64,000 bases of DNA from JAKVKY01 sp964293585 (lineage in GTDB: Bacteria; Bacillota; Negativicutes; Acidaminococcales; Acidaminococcaceae): the NCBI GenBank assembly GCA_964293585.1, contig CAXYYS010000004.1, positions 1 to 64,000 on the forward strand. The letters are read 5' to 3'. Positions within the stretch are counted from its first letter, which is position 1; each line of letters opens with the position of its first letter. This document shows, in pieces, positions 35,648 through 43,811 of this stretch. The notes below the pieces were generated by a model. That model did no database searches. It saw only the letters and a list, made by a program, of their open reading frames with translations, and was not told where the DNA came from. The translations under genes were made by a program, and so were the position numbers.

Positions 35648-36997
35648 TTATGCCCAGGCCTGGGCCAAAAGCTGGACGGCGGGGGCGATATCCTTGTGCG
35701 CGATGCCGGCGATGGAGAGCAAAATCTCGCCGGTACCCGGTACGGGCAGTACGCGTACACCGACGCTCAGAGCCTGCCTGGTCCTGACTTCGGAAGTTAC
35801 GCCGCCGCTGACGGTGATGCGCAGATGCAGGGCGGATTCGTTGGCCAGGATCTGCACGCGGGTTCCTAATTCCTGCTCCAGACAGTGCCGGAGCCAGGAA
35901 TTTTTTTGATTGTACAGATGCCGCAGCTTGCGCAGATGACGCCGCAGGCTGCCTTCCCGGATAAAACTGGCCAGGGCCAGCTGCTCCATGGTAGAAGCAG
36001 TCTGGTTATAGAGAGGACCCACCCGGGCGTACAGAGGCAGCAGCGCCGGCGGCAGGACCAGATAACTGAGCCGCAGGCTGGGGAGCAGCAGCCGGGAAAA
36101 GCTGCCCAGATAAATGATATGGTTACCGTCGCTTAGTCCCTGCAGGGAAGAAACCGGTCGGGAATAATAACGGAACTCGCCGTTGTAATCATCTTCTAAA
36201 AGATAACGACCCGGTTGTTCGGACCAGTGCAGCAGTGCCTGACGCTGCAGGGAAGTAAGGGACTGGCCACGGTAGGGATTGCCCGGCGCCAGATACAGAA
36301 CCGGCGCCTGCACCCGATCTAAACGGGACAGGGAAAAATGCTCCACCTGCCAGCCCTGGCGGGTAAAAATTTCTTCGGCCTGAGGAAATCCGGGCAGCTC
36401 TAAAGCCAGGCTGTGGGGCGCAGGCAGTTGTGTACCCAAGAGCGCGGCCAGGATGCCCAGCAGATTTTGGATGCCGGCTCCGGTCACGATCTGTTCAGGA
36501 CTGGCGGCGACGCTGCGGGAATCACGGCTGTAATCAGCCAGCGCCTGACGCAGGACGGGCTCGCCCTGGAAAGAACCGAAAGTGCTCAGAGCGGCCGGAT
36601 CGCGCAGGGCATAGTTCAGATGCCGGCGCCAGCTGGCCACGGGAAAAGTGGCAGCATCTACATAGTTATTAGCAAAATCATACCGGGGCGGTCTCCCGGC
36701 ATGAGCGGCAGAACCTGCAGCCTGAACCGGCGTGGTGGCTGGAATGTTAGACAGGGTGGCCACATAAAACCCACGCTGGGGTTTGCTGAGCAGATAACCA
36801 TCTGCCACCAGGATGTTGTACGCCGTTTCCACGGTGGTACGGCTGACCAAAAGAGCATCCGCCAGTTTGCGGATACTGCTCATACGGCTGCCGGCCGGTA
36901 AAGCGCCGCTGTGAATCTGGGCTTTGATAAAATCCAGCAGCTGCAGATAATCAGGCTTTTTGGTGCCGATGGCAAAAGTAAAGTTGGTCAGTAACAT
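35648..36997 (-). CDS. MocR/PdxR-type GntR regulator with aminotransferase-like domain, PLP lysine replaced
   Basis: 449 aa. The N-terminal GntR winged helix (about 10-78; SSIRKLADALLVSRTTVETAY) is joined to a fold-type-I aminotransferase domain (about 105-449; EDDYNGEFRYYS). The family's PLP-binding lysine lies in G-T/S-F-S-K; here the segment is YLGSFSRLLLPSLRLSY with Arg302 (codon at 36092-36094) in its place, so a Schiff base with PLP cannot form as usual. It may sense another ligand or PLP non-covalently. GGAGG is about nine bases upstream. No target is obvious; the neighbouring genes include a TerB-like gene divergent from it. Confidence 0.9.
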   Translation of the reverse strand: MLLTNFTFAIGTKKPDYLQLLDFIKAQIHSGALPAGSRMSSIRKLADALLVSRTTVETAYNILVADGYLLSKPQRGFYVATLSNIPATTPVQAAGSAAHAGRPPRYDFANNYVDAATFPVASWRRHLNYALRDPAALSTFGSFQGEPVLRQALADYSRDSRSVAASPEQIVTGAGIQNLLGILAALLGTQLPAPHSLALELPGFPQAEEIFTRQGWQVEHFSLSRLDRVQAPVLYLAPGNPYRGQSLTSLQRQALLHWSEQPGRYLLEDDYNGEFRYYSRPVSSLQGLSDGNHIIYLGSFSRLLLPSLRLSYLVLPPALLPLYARVGPLYNQTASTMEQLALASFIREGSLRRHLRKLRHLYNQKNSWLRHCLEQELGTRVQILANESALHLRITVSGGVTSEVRTRQALSVGVRVLPVPGTGEILLSIAGIAHKDIAPAVQLLAQAWA

Positions 36998-37057
36998 GGC
37001 TGAGCCTCCGTATAATGATGAAAACAGGCCGTGCGCTTCTTTCGCACAGTAGTTTTG

Positions 37058-37076
37058 GTGTCCTTATTGTACACCA
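37058..37076. promoter_or_regulatory. Inverted repeat over the mocR -10
   Basis: GGTGT-N9-ACACC surrounds TACAAT (minus strand, 37071-37066), the likely -10 of the MocR gene. It is a candidate autoregulatory operator. A second small hairpin, GTGCG-N7-CGCAC, lies at 37031-37047. Confidence 0.35.
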
Positions 37077-37128
37077 TTTTCCTGAAAAAAGCTTTTATAA
37101 AAATATTTCTGCCACTTTGCCCGGGATA

Positions 37129-37137
37129 TGATATAAT
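37129..37137 (+). promoter_or_regulatory. Extended -10 for the TerB-like gene
   Basis: TGATATAAT, about 55 bases before the start codon at 37191. No clear -35. Confidence 0.5.
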
Positions 37138-37190
37138 TATTGGTAACTTAGATACTTTTTGTATAATTGCGGGTTAAAGGAGCGATAGGT

Positions 37191-37739
37191 ATGATACCAG
37201 TATTAGTATTAGGCTTGATAGCCGCAGCAGTGGAAGGTACGGGTGTTGTTGCCGCCGGCGACTATATCCAGAAGCATTACCTGGCCCAGGATTACAGCAA
37301 AGAGATTGACACAGAACAGGCGCGGATTGATGCTGAACGGCTGGGAAAAGGTTTTCAGGTAGGAGGCACGATTAAGCCGGGTGAATATAACTATGGTTAT
37401 GCCCTGGTGGCCATTGCTAACCATGTGGCCAACCTGGACGGCGTGGCTCCGGATGAAAAGCATACCGTCAGTCTGCTGTACGGCAGATATGCCGCTGAAC
37501 ATCCGTCCAAGGATGCGGATACCTTTAAGGTGATTCTGGCCAGCGTGGCCAAGGACAATCTGAGTTTTGAGGAGCTGAGCAAAGCTTATCTGTCCAAATT
37601 ATCCCAGGCTGACCTGGATAAGATGGATAATGTGGTAAAACGTGTGATTGCAGCTGACAATCAGTACAGTGATGCGGAAAAAGCTTTTATGAAAAAGGAC
37701 TGGGAACCGTATCTGGCTTCCAGGAAAGCGGCACAATAA
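37191..37739 (+). CDS. TerB-like (tellurite-resistance/DjlA-fold) protein
   Basis: 182 aa. A hydrophobic N-terminus (about 1-25, IPVLVLGLIAAAVEG) may anchor it in the membrane or be glycine-zipper-like. The rest is helical with two acidic motifs of the TerB fold: ANLDGVAPDEKHTV (about 80-95) and IAADNQYSDAEKAFM (about 155-170), the places where TerB proteins have DGxxxxxE metal-binding-like turns. Role unknown; TerB domains occur in stress and metal responses. AAAGGAG is eight bases before ATG 37191. Confidence 0.75.
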   Translation: MIPVLVLGLIAAAVEGTGVVAAGDYIQKHYLAQDYSKEIDTEQARIDAERLGKGFQVGGTIKPGEYNYGYALVAIANHVANLDGVAPDEKHTVSLLYGRYAAEHPSKDADTFKVILASVAKDNLSFEELSKAYLSKLSQADLDKMDNVVKRVIAADNQYSDAEKAFMKKDWEPYLASRKAAQ

Positions 37740-37787
37740 GGCGCTTTTTAGGCGCGGCCGGAGACTTGTGGCAACGTGAGCGGGCAT

Positions 37788-37811
37788 AAAAAAAGAGCTG
37801 CCATGCAGCTC
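37788..37811 (-). terminator. Terminator of the tRNA-Gly gene
   Basis: On the minus strand GAGCTG-N5-CAGCTC followed by seven T, nine bases after the tRNA CCA end. Confidence 0.88.
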
Positions 37812-37819
37812 GTATTTAC

Positions 37820-37893
37820 TGGAGCGGGCGATGGGAATCGAACCCACCTCTGGAGCTTGGGAAGCTCACGTTCTACCAATGAACTACGCCCGC
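37820..37893 (-). tRNA. tRNA-Gly (anticodon CCC), CCA encoded
   Basis: On the minus strand the acceptor stem GCGGGCG pairs with CGCCCGC before the discriminator T and encoded CCA. The D-arm TAGTTCATTGGTAGAAC, an anticodon loop TTCCCAA (anticodon CCC) and the T-arm GGTTCGATTCC are in place; the outermost anticodon-stem pair looks mismatched. 74 bases. Single tRNA with its own promoter and terminator. Confidence 0.95.
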
Positions 37894-37906
37894 CTGTATG
37901 TGAAAA

Positions 37907-37935
37907 ATGATAACATATTAAACTGTTTTTGGCAA
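37907..37935 (-). promoter_or_regulatory. Promoter of tRNA-Gly
   Basis: On the minus strand TTGCCA (37935-37930), 17-base spacer, TATCAT (37912-37907), with TG one base before the -10. Confidence 0.75.
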
Positions 37936-37981
37936 GGAAACCTTCTTAAAAAAACTCAGAAAACTTAAAGGAGTCTTCATT

Positions 37982-38323
37982 ATGGACAAGTTGGAAAAAT
38001 TAGGAGCATGGGGTGCGGATATACCCGGTACCATGCAGAGACTTTTGAACGATAAGGAATTATATGATAACTGCCTGCAGATGTTCGTAGGCGATGAGAA
38101 TTTTGCCGCCTTGGGTGAGTCGGTGAAAGCCAAGGATTACGCCCAAGCTTTTAACGAGGTGCATACCCTGAAAGGTGTGGCCGGTAATCTGGGTCTGGTA
38201 CCGATGTTCAATGTGCTGAGCACTATGACCGAAGCCCTAAGGGCCAAAGATTATTCCAAAGTGGACGAGCAGTATGCCGACGTGATGCAGAAATACGCCG
38301 AGTTTAAAGAAATCGTCAAGTAA
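37982..38323 (+). CDS. Solitary HPt (histidine phosphotransfer) domain protein
   Basis: 113 aa, all-helical. The phospho-acceptor is His61 in VHTLKGVAGNLGL, the classical HPt motif; the four-helix bundle covers the whole protein. Such proteins carry phosphate from a hybrid kinase's receiver to a response regulator. The hybrid kinase at 11513 lacks an HPt and is a plausible partner, but neither is adjacent. AAAGGAG is about seven bases before the start. Monocistronic, followed by a terminator. Confidence 0.9.
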   Translation: MDKLEKLGAWGADIPGTMQRLLNDKELYDNCLQMFVGDENFAALGESVKAKDYAQAFNEVHTLKGVAGNLGLVPMFNVLSTMTEALRAKDYSKVDEQYADVMQKYAEFKEIVK

Positions 38324-38336
38324 AATTAAAAACTAA

Positions 38337-38386
38337 ACCCCGCCAGACGGACCGGTGCAGAACCGGTTCCGGGGCGGGGTCTTTTT
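38337..38386. terminator. Terminator between HPt gene and efflux adaptor gene
   Basis: ACCCCGCC pairs with GGCGGGGT, with an inner stem ACCGGT/ACCGGT, followed by CTTTTT. Confidence 0.85.
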
Positions 38387-39305
38387 ATTCCAGGGTTAGC
38401 GTGGCGGTGACGGTGGCGCCTTCTTGCAAATCTTCGGGTTTATTAGTACTGGTGATGGTCACCTGACCATCCTGGACAGTGGTGATGACACCGGTGAAAG
38501 TTTTAGGAGAACCTTTTACGGCCAGTTGTACCGGTAGTCCGGGTTTGAAAGCTGCCGTGGAAGGCAGACTGCCGACGCTGGCTTTCAGGGTGCAGTCCGT
38601 CAGGGAACGCACATTCATGATGTTCTGGCCTACGGCTGCCGTGGCGCCGTTCTTGACCAGCACTTCCAGCACGCGGCAGGTGGAAGGTGCATGCACCTCG
38701 TTAGCCGTCTGGTTTTTCAGTTCGGCATCGTAAGCCGCTTTCAATTTTTGCACCTTGGTTTCCAAATCAGAAACTGCCGTAGGCGTAGCACGGGTTTGCA
38801 GCTGCTGCAGATGCTGCTGGGTAGCCGCATAGTTTTCCTGGGCTGCCGCCAGATCGGCCTGGGCCTGGTCTACTTTTTTCTTGGCGATACCGCCTACTTT
38901 GTACAGGTTAGCCAGCTTAGTATACAGCTGCTGGTACTGGGTGACGGCAGCTTCGGCACTGGCTACGGCGCCGGTGGCCGCACCAATCTGGGCCGCACTG
39001 GCGCCGCTCTTGGCATTTTTCAGCTCGGCCTCGGCTCTGGCCAGGTCCGCAGTAGCTTTTTCAATACCGGCATCCTCACCCTTTTGGGTGATAGCGAAAA
39101 GAGGTTCGCCTTTACGGATCCGGTCGCCTTTTTCCAGAATCAGTCCCAGAATCTTGCCTTCCCTGGGCGCCGTGATGGCCAGGGGTGGAACTTCAATTTT
39201 TCCGGTCAGGGTCACGGTACGTTTGGTTTTAGTGGTGCCGCAACCGGCGGCGCACAAACTCAGCACCAGCACCAGAGCCAGCAGGGCATAAAATTTTACA
39301 CGCAT
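38385..39305 (-). CDS. Efflux periplasmic adaptor lipoprotein (HlyD/MacA/AcrA family)
   Basis: 306 aa. A lipoprotein signal ends in CAAGC (Cys near residue 22). Then a biotinyl-lipoyl-like half (ITAPREGKILGLILEKGDRIRKGEPLF split by an alpha-helical hairpin, about 75-190, rich in Ala, Gln and Lys), the returning lipoyl half (VHAPSTCRVLEVLVKNGATAAVGQ) and a beta-barrel domain. Such proteins bridge an inner-membrane pump and an outer-membrane channel; neither partner gene is adjacent. GGAAGG is about six bases before the start. It is divergent from the radical SAM gene, with an unusual inverted repeat between them. Confidence 0.87.
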   Translation of the reverse strand: MRVKFYALLALVLVLSLCAAGCGTTKTKRTVTLTGKIEVPPLAITAPREGKILGLILEKGDRIRKGEPLFAITQKGEDAGIEKATADLARAEAELKNAKSGASAAQIGAATGAVASAEAAVTQYQQLYTKLANLYKVGGIAKKKVDQAQADLAAAQENYAATQQHLQQLQTRATPTAVSDLETKVQKLKAAYDAELKNQTANEVHAPSTCRVLEVLVKNGATAAVGQNIMNVRSLTDCTLKASVGSLPSTAAFKPGLPVQLAVKGSPKTFTGVITTVQDGQVTITSTNKPEDLQEGATVTATLTLE

Positions 39306-39400
39306 AAAAACCTTCCTTTATTAATACTGGTATCATTCTACCATAAACTTTGCAAACAAATTGTGAATTTCCTGGGAAAACTGTAAATATTTTACAAAAG

Positions 39401-39494
39401 ATGTTACACTTTTGGCAAAAATGTATTATAATATCTAAAGCAAAATGTTTTAATTGTTGCAATTAAAAAAACCACTTTTGCAGAAGTGTAACAT
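39401..39494 (+). promoter_or_regulatory. Radical SAM gene promoter bracketed by long inverted-repeat arms
   Basis: TTACAC (39404-39409), 17-base spacer, TATAAT (39427-39432) form a promoter. Its -35 lies inside ATGTTACACTTTTGGCAAAA (39401-39420), which is repeated inverted at 39476-39494 (TTTTGCAGAAGTGTAACAT). Between the arms is another palindrome, TTAATTG-ttg-CAATTAA (39450-39466). The layout suggests a repressor binding both arms with looping, or a leader RNA structure. Confidence 0.55.
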
Positions 39495-39538
39495 TTAGTG
39501 CACGTAAAATTTAGTGAGGAAACCGAAGGAGGTCCTAC

Positions 39539-40438
39539 ATGTTTTTTGACAACTACGATACCCCTGTTTTTCGTCCCCCCAGTGAAGCGCAGAGCTTCAT
39601 CCTGCGCCTGACCCGAGGCTGTGCCCACAACAAATGCACCTATTGTAATATGTACAGGGGGGTACCGTTCCAGGTTTTAACTGACAAAGAAATCGCAGCG
39701 CAGATTGCCAAAGCAGCTGCTTATAATCGTGAGGGCGTGCGCCGCATCTTTTTAGCGGATGGCGACGCCATGGTTTTGGCTGCACCGCGGCTGATCCGCA
39801 TCCTGAACACTTTGTACAAGGTGTTCCCGCATCTGCAAAGGGTGTCCAGCTACGCCGCGCCTAAAGATATTCTGGCGAAGACGCCGGAAGAGATGCTGGC
39901 TTTGCACGAGGCCGGCTTGAAATTATTATATTACGGGATGGAAAGCGGCGACAGCGAAACTTTGCTGGCGATCAAGAAAGGCGTGGATGGGGAACAATCC
40001 ATCAAGGCCGGCCAGATGGTACGCGCCGCCGGCATCAAACTTTCTATCATGGTCATCCTGGGCATTGCCGGAGTGGAAGGTTCGGAGCGCCATGCCCTGG
40101 CTACGGCCAAGGCTATCAATGCCATCCAGCCTACTATGTTGAGTGCGCTGTGCCTGATGCTTTACCGCGGCAGCGAACTGAAAGAGCAGTTTGAGCGGGG
40201 CGAGTTTAATCCCCTGCCGCCTGCGGGCCTGATGGAAGAATTACAACTGATGATGCAGAAGATTGAGCTGCCGCCGGAACATCATTGCCTGTTCCGCAGC
40301 AACCATGTTTCTAATTATGTCCAGCTGGCGGGAACGCTGCCTCAGGATAAGGAGCGTTTGCTGGCGGAGATTGAATACAGTATCGGTGAACTGAAAAAAA
40401 TGAAGCATTGGGATGTTTATAACAACGATAACTACTGA
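39539..40438 (+). CDS. Radical SAM protein of unknown specificity
   Basis: 299 aa. The 4Fe-4S/SAM cluster motif CxxxxxCxxC region reads CAHNKCTYCNMY, i.e. three cysteines close to Cx4-CxxC form, near residue 30. The remaining barrel includes YGMESGDSETL, seen in oxygen-independent coproporphyrinogen oxidase-like and MiaB/Elp3-like groups (SAM-binding GxES motif). No accessory domain. Substrate unknown. GAAGGAGG lies about six bases before ATG 39539. Possibly co-transcribed with the NlpC/P60 gene 33 bases on. Confidence 0.88.
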   Translation: MFFDNYDTPVFRPPSEAQSFILRLTRGCAHNKCTYCNMYRGVPFQVLTDKEIAAQIAKAAAYNREGVRRIFLADGDAMVLAAPRLIRILNTLYKVFPHLQRVSSYAAPKDILAKTPEEMLALHEAGLKLLYYGMESGDSETLLAIKKGVDGEQSIKAGQMVRAAGIKLSIMVILGIAGVEGSERHALATAKAINAIQPTMLSALCLMLYRGSELKEQFERGEFNPLPPAGLMEELQLMMQKIELPPEHHCLFRSNHVSNYVQLAGTLPQDKERLLAEIEYSIGELKKMKHWDVYNNDNY

Positions 40439-40471
40439 TGCAGCAGGAAGTTTAGTCCCGGGAGGTTAATC

Positions 40472-41797
40472 ATGTGGAAGAGAGCGTGCGTGTGTGCGAT
40501 CCTGGCGGCAGTACTGCCCCAGGTGGTAACATGGGCTGCTTACGGTGATGTCATTAGTAATGTGCCCACGCCGCCGGCGGTTACAGAAACAGCCAAGCCG
40601 GCAGCGGCGGCATCAAAAACGGCAGCGGCAGCGCCAAAATCTGCGGCGGTTTCGCAACCGGCAGCGGCAGTGCCAAAATCTGTAGCAGTTGCGCCAGCGG
40701 CAGCGGCAACGCCAAAGTCTGTAGCAGTTTCGCAACCGGCAGCGGTAGCGCCAAAATCTGTAACAGTTGCGCCAGCGGCTAAGCCGGTTAAAACGCCGGT
40801 GTCCGTTACGCCGGGTCCGGCAGCACCACCGGTGAAACCGGAACCCGTAACGCCAAAACCTATTACGCCGTCACCGGCGGTTACGGCCAAACCGGCACCA
40901 CAAGTTCCAGTACCGGCGGCTCCCAAGCCAGGTCTGGTCCCGGAAACAAAACCGGCATCAGTACCGGCGCCTAAAGTTTCAACTACGGCGCCTAAAGAGG
41001 TTGTGCCTGCGCCTAAAGTTACAGCACCGGCACCCAAAGAAACGGTTCCCGCTGTCACGGCCAGAGTACCGGTGAAACCGGTCCTGCCGTCAATAACAGC
41101 CAAGACCACGGCCCCAAAAACGGCCCGGGCTAAAAAGACGCGCCGGGAAACCAAGAAACCGGCGACCCAGTACAAAGCCGTCTACGAGGTAGGCGACAGC
41201 GGCTGGAAAGTACGCGAGGCCCAGCGCAAACTGCGCTTGTTAGGCTACGAGGTAGAAGATCAGCAGGGACATTTTACGAAAGAGATGTCCCGGCAGCTGA
41301 AAAAATTCCAGAGACATGCCAAGCTGAAAGCCGACGGCAAACTGGATGAAAAAACCTACGAAGCCCTGGGCTGGGGCGTTTTTGATAAGACCGGCATCCA
41401 GAAGATTCAAGCCCGTGATATTCTGAGCACGGCAGCCAGATATAAAGGCGTACCCTATTATTTTGGCGGGACCACGCCGCGGGGCTTTGATTGTTCCGGT
41501 TATGTCCAGTACGTGTTCCGGCAAAGGGGCGCGCAGCTGACCCGGACCGCTGATACCCAGTTCCTGGAAGGTATGTCCCTGCGCAAGAGCCAGCTTAAAC
41601 CCGGCGACCTGGTCTTCTTCTCCACTTACGAAGCAGGCGCCTCCCATGTGGGAATCTACGCCGGCAACGGCCAGTTCTGGAACGCTACTTCCTCACGAGG
41701 CGTCATGCTCTGTCAACTGAACGACAGTTATTGGGGCCCGCGCTACTACGGGGCCAGACGCGTGCTGGCTACTAACGGGGCGGTTAACGCTAAATAG
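40472..41797 (+). CDS. NlpC/P60 peptidoglycan endopeptidase with peptidoglycan-binding domain
   Basis: 441 aa, exported (signal peptide to about residue 23). A 200-residue low-complexity linker of Pro, Ala, Val, Lys and Thr follows (about 30-225) and likely spans the periplasm or wall. Then a PG_binding_1 domain (about 232-295; VGDSGWKVREAQRKLRLLGY) and an NlpC/P60 domain (about 305-435) with catalytic Cys in FDCSGYVQYVF and His in SHVGIYAG. It should cut stem peptides of peptidoglycan. GGGAGG is about eight bases before the ATG. The gene precedes a cell-wall/division cluster by 2 kb. Confidence 0.93.
   Translation: MWKRACVCAILAAVLPQVVTWAAYGDVISNVPTPPAVTETAKPAAAASKTAAAAPKSAAVSQPAAAVPKSVAVAPAAAATPKSVAVSQPAAVAPKSVTVAPAAKPVKTPVSVTPGPAAPPVKPEPVTPKPITPSPAVTAKPAPQVPVPAAPKPGLVPETKPASVPAPKVSTTAPKEVVPAPKVTAPAPKETVPAVTARVPVKPVLPSITAKTTAPKTARAKKTRRETKKPATQYKAVYEVGDSGWKVREAQRKLRLLGYEVEDQQGHFTKEMSRQLKKFQRHAKLKADGKLDEKTYEALGWGVFDKTGIQKIQARDILSTAARYKGVPYYFGGTTPRGFDCSGYVQYVFRQRGAQLTRTADTQFLEGMSLRKSQLKPGDLVFFSTYEAGASHVGIYAGNGQFWNATSSRGVMLCQLNDSYWGPRYYGARRVLATNGAVNAK
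40606..40790 (+). repeat. Imperfect repeats encoding the Pro/Ala linker
   Basis: Units built on CAACCGGCAGCGGYAGYGCC and AAATCTGTAGCAGTT alternate within the NlpC/P60 gene and encode PAA-VPKS-VAV type peptide repeats. Such runs are prone to length change by slippage or recombination. Confidence 0.7.
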
Positions 41798-41870
41798 AAG
41801 CGTATGGAAAATATTAAACAGACCCGGATTAAATACTTAAAGAAATAAAAGAGAAAGAGGGGTCATTCAC

Positions 41871-43802
41871 ATGATTCGTGAAAGACGTAATAAGGAAAAG
41901 CTCACCGCTTATTACAGTAAATTTATGGAAGAGGGATTAGTCGATACCAACGTGCATCCCTGGGTAGAGACTTCCTGGCTCCGCTGCCGTAACTTAAATT
42001 TGCAGACGGAAAATCTGTCCGGCCTGACCAGGCTCAACAAGACAGAGCTGACGTCGCTGCTCTAGGCTAACGCCTCGGTGATAAAATTTGTGGACGGTCT
42101 GTTTGACCAGGTCCGCAATCATTTTGCCGCTCATAATATGAGCATGCTGCTGCTGGATGAGCAGGGCTACGGCCTGAAAGAATATAATGCGGCTTATTTC
42201 CCCAAGACCCAGCTGGGCGATGTGGTAGGCTGGCGCCTGCAGGAAAAAGATATCGGTACTTCCAGCATCAGCGTGGCCATGGAACGCGGCACCGCTTTCC
42301 TGATGTTTGGACCGGAAATGTGGATCAAACAGTGCCATGGTTTTGACTATTTCAGCGGCCCGGTGAACGTGAACGGTAAGGTACGTTATATTATCTCTTT
42401 CTCCTGTCCTGACCAGAACGAGCTGCCTTATGATCTGCTGCTGTCCTTGCTGATGACCATGAAGTTTGCCCTGGAACAGTTCCTGTCCCGAATGGAATAC
42501 TGGGGCATCAACCAGCTGATGATGTCGGAGCTGCCGGTGAGCGTATTCTGGGTGGACCAGAATGAAAAGATCAAGTTCTGCAACGACAATGCCCGGGCCC
42601 GTATGGAAGGTAAGGAACGCATGGAAGATGTGTTCCTGAACTACGAACATATCCCGGTGCGCAAAGCGCTGGAAGGCGTGCCCACTCATAGAAGGGAAAT
42701 TACCTGGATTACCCAGGACCGGACCTACGAAGATATCACCACCGTGGTACCTGTCAAGGTAGGGCGCGAGGTGAACAGCGCCGTGGTCCTGACCATGTCC
42801 ATTGAAGATTTAAAAACGACGATTGCCCATGCTACGGGCTACAGCTCCCGCTACAGCCTGTACAGCATGGTAGGCCAGACGGCCGAATTTTTGAGCCTGC
42901 AGCATAAAGCTTCCCGGATAGCCCGGGGTGAGCAGAATATGCTGCTGCAGGGCGAACCCGGTACGGGCAAACAGCGCCTGGCGCATGGCATTCATCAGGC
43001 CAGCCCCAGGGCAGCGGCGCCTTTGATTGTGGTTAAATGCACCAACGGTCCCCAGGAATATCTGTCGGAGCAGTTCTTTGGCAGCCTGGATAAGGATAAC
43101 CAGCCGATTGCCGGTAAACTGGAACTGGCTATGGGCGGCACCCTGTTCCTGGATGAGATTGAGAAGCTGCCGGTAGAGATGGGCGACCAGATTGCCGACG
43201 CTTTAAAGAACGGCCTGCCCAGCCTGGAAAAGGGCAGCAAGGTACGCAAGGCGCTTAACGTCCGCGTCATCGCGGCCTGTGATTCCAACTTAAAACGGCT
43301 GGCGGACAAAGGTCTCTTCAGCCGCAGTTTATACGAGATGGTCATCGATACGGTGATCAGAATCCCGCCCCTCCGGGAAAGAGTTAAGGATATCGAGGTT
43401 ATTGCCAACCATATCCTGGCCGAGATGAGCGCCCAGCATAACATGGCGGCTAAAAAACTGGCGCCGAAGGCGTTAGCTATGCTGACCAGCTGCAGATGGC
43501 CCGGCAACATCAAACAGTTGCAGGGCGTGATTGAGCAGGCTTTCTTCCATACTCCGGGCAGCATCATCGAAGCAGAAGATATTAAACTGCCGGGTGATAA
43601 GGCCATGGAAAAATCCTGGAAGACGGATGAAGATGCCTTTATCGCAGCATGGAAAGCTGCCGGCGGCAATATCAGCAAACTGGCAGGGATGCTGGATGTA
43701 AGCCGGGTCACCTTGTACCGGTATCTGAAAAAATATAAACTGGGTCCCAACAGCGAAGAGAAAACAGCTGAGGGAAATGCGGACAAGAAAATACTGAAGT
43801 GA
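41871..43802 (+). pseudogene. AcoR-like AAA+ transcription regulator interrupted by one in-frame TAG
   Basis: The frame runs 41871-43802 (about 643 codons) but has TAG at 42063-42065, after ELTSLL and before ANASVIKFV. Both sides fit one protein: a N-terminal segment with ETSWLRC as in AcoR/DhaR regulators, a GAF-like sensor, a PAS-like domain, AAA+ (Walker A GEPGTGKQ, Walker B GTLFLDEI) and a Fis-type helix-turn-helix near the end (GNISKLAGMLDVSRVTLYRYL). A CAG-to-TAG change would explain it. Translation could restart at GTG 42078, giving a 574-residue protein lacking only the first 69. The GAFTGA sigma-54-contact loop is absent (DKDNQPIAG in its place). Function and integrity uncertain. Confidence 0.8.
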
Positions 43803-43811
43803 GGTATCTGT

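Noticed and set aside
40540..41175. Gly/Ala/Thr-rich minus-strand frame opposite the NlpC/P60 linker
   Set aside because: It mirrors the low-complexity Pro/Ala coding region of the plus-strand gene and has no start signal.
42063..42065. TAG as pyrrolysine codon
   Set aside because: The protein is an AAA+ regulator, not a methylamine methyltransferase; no pyl genes or downstream insertion structure are seen; a CAG-to-TAG change is simpler.
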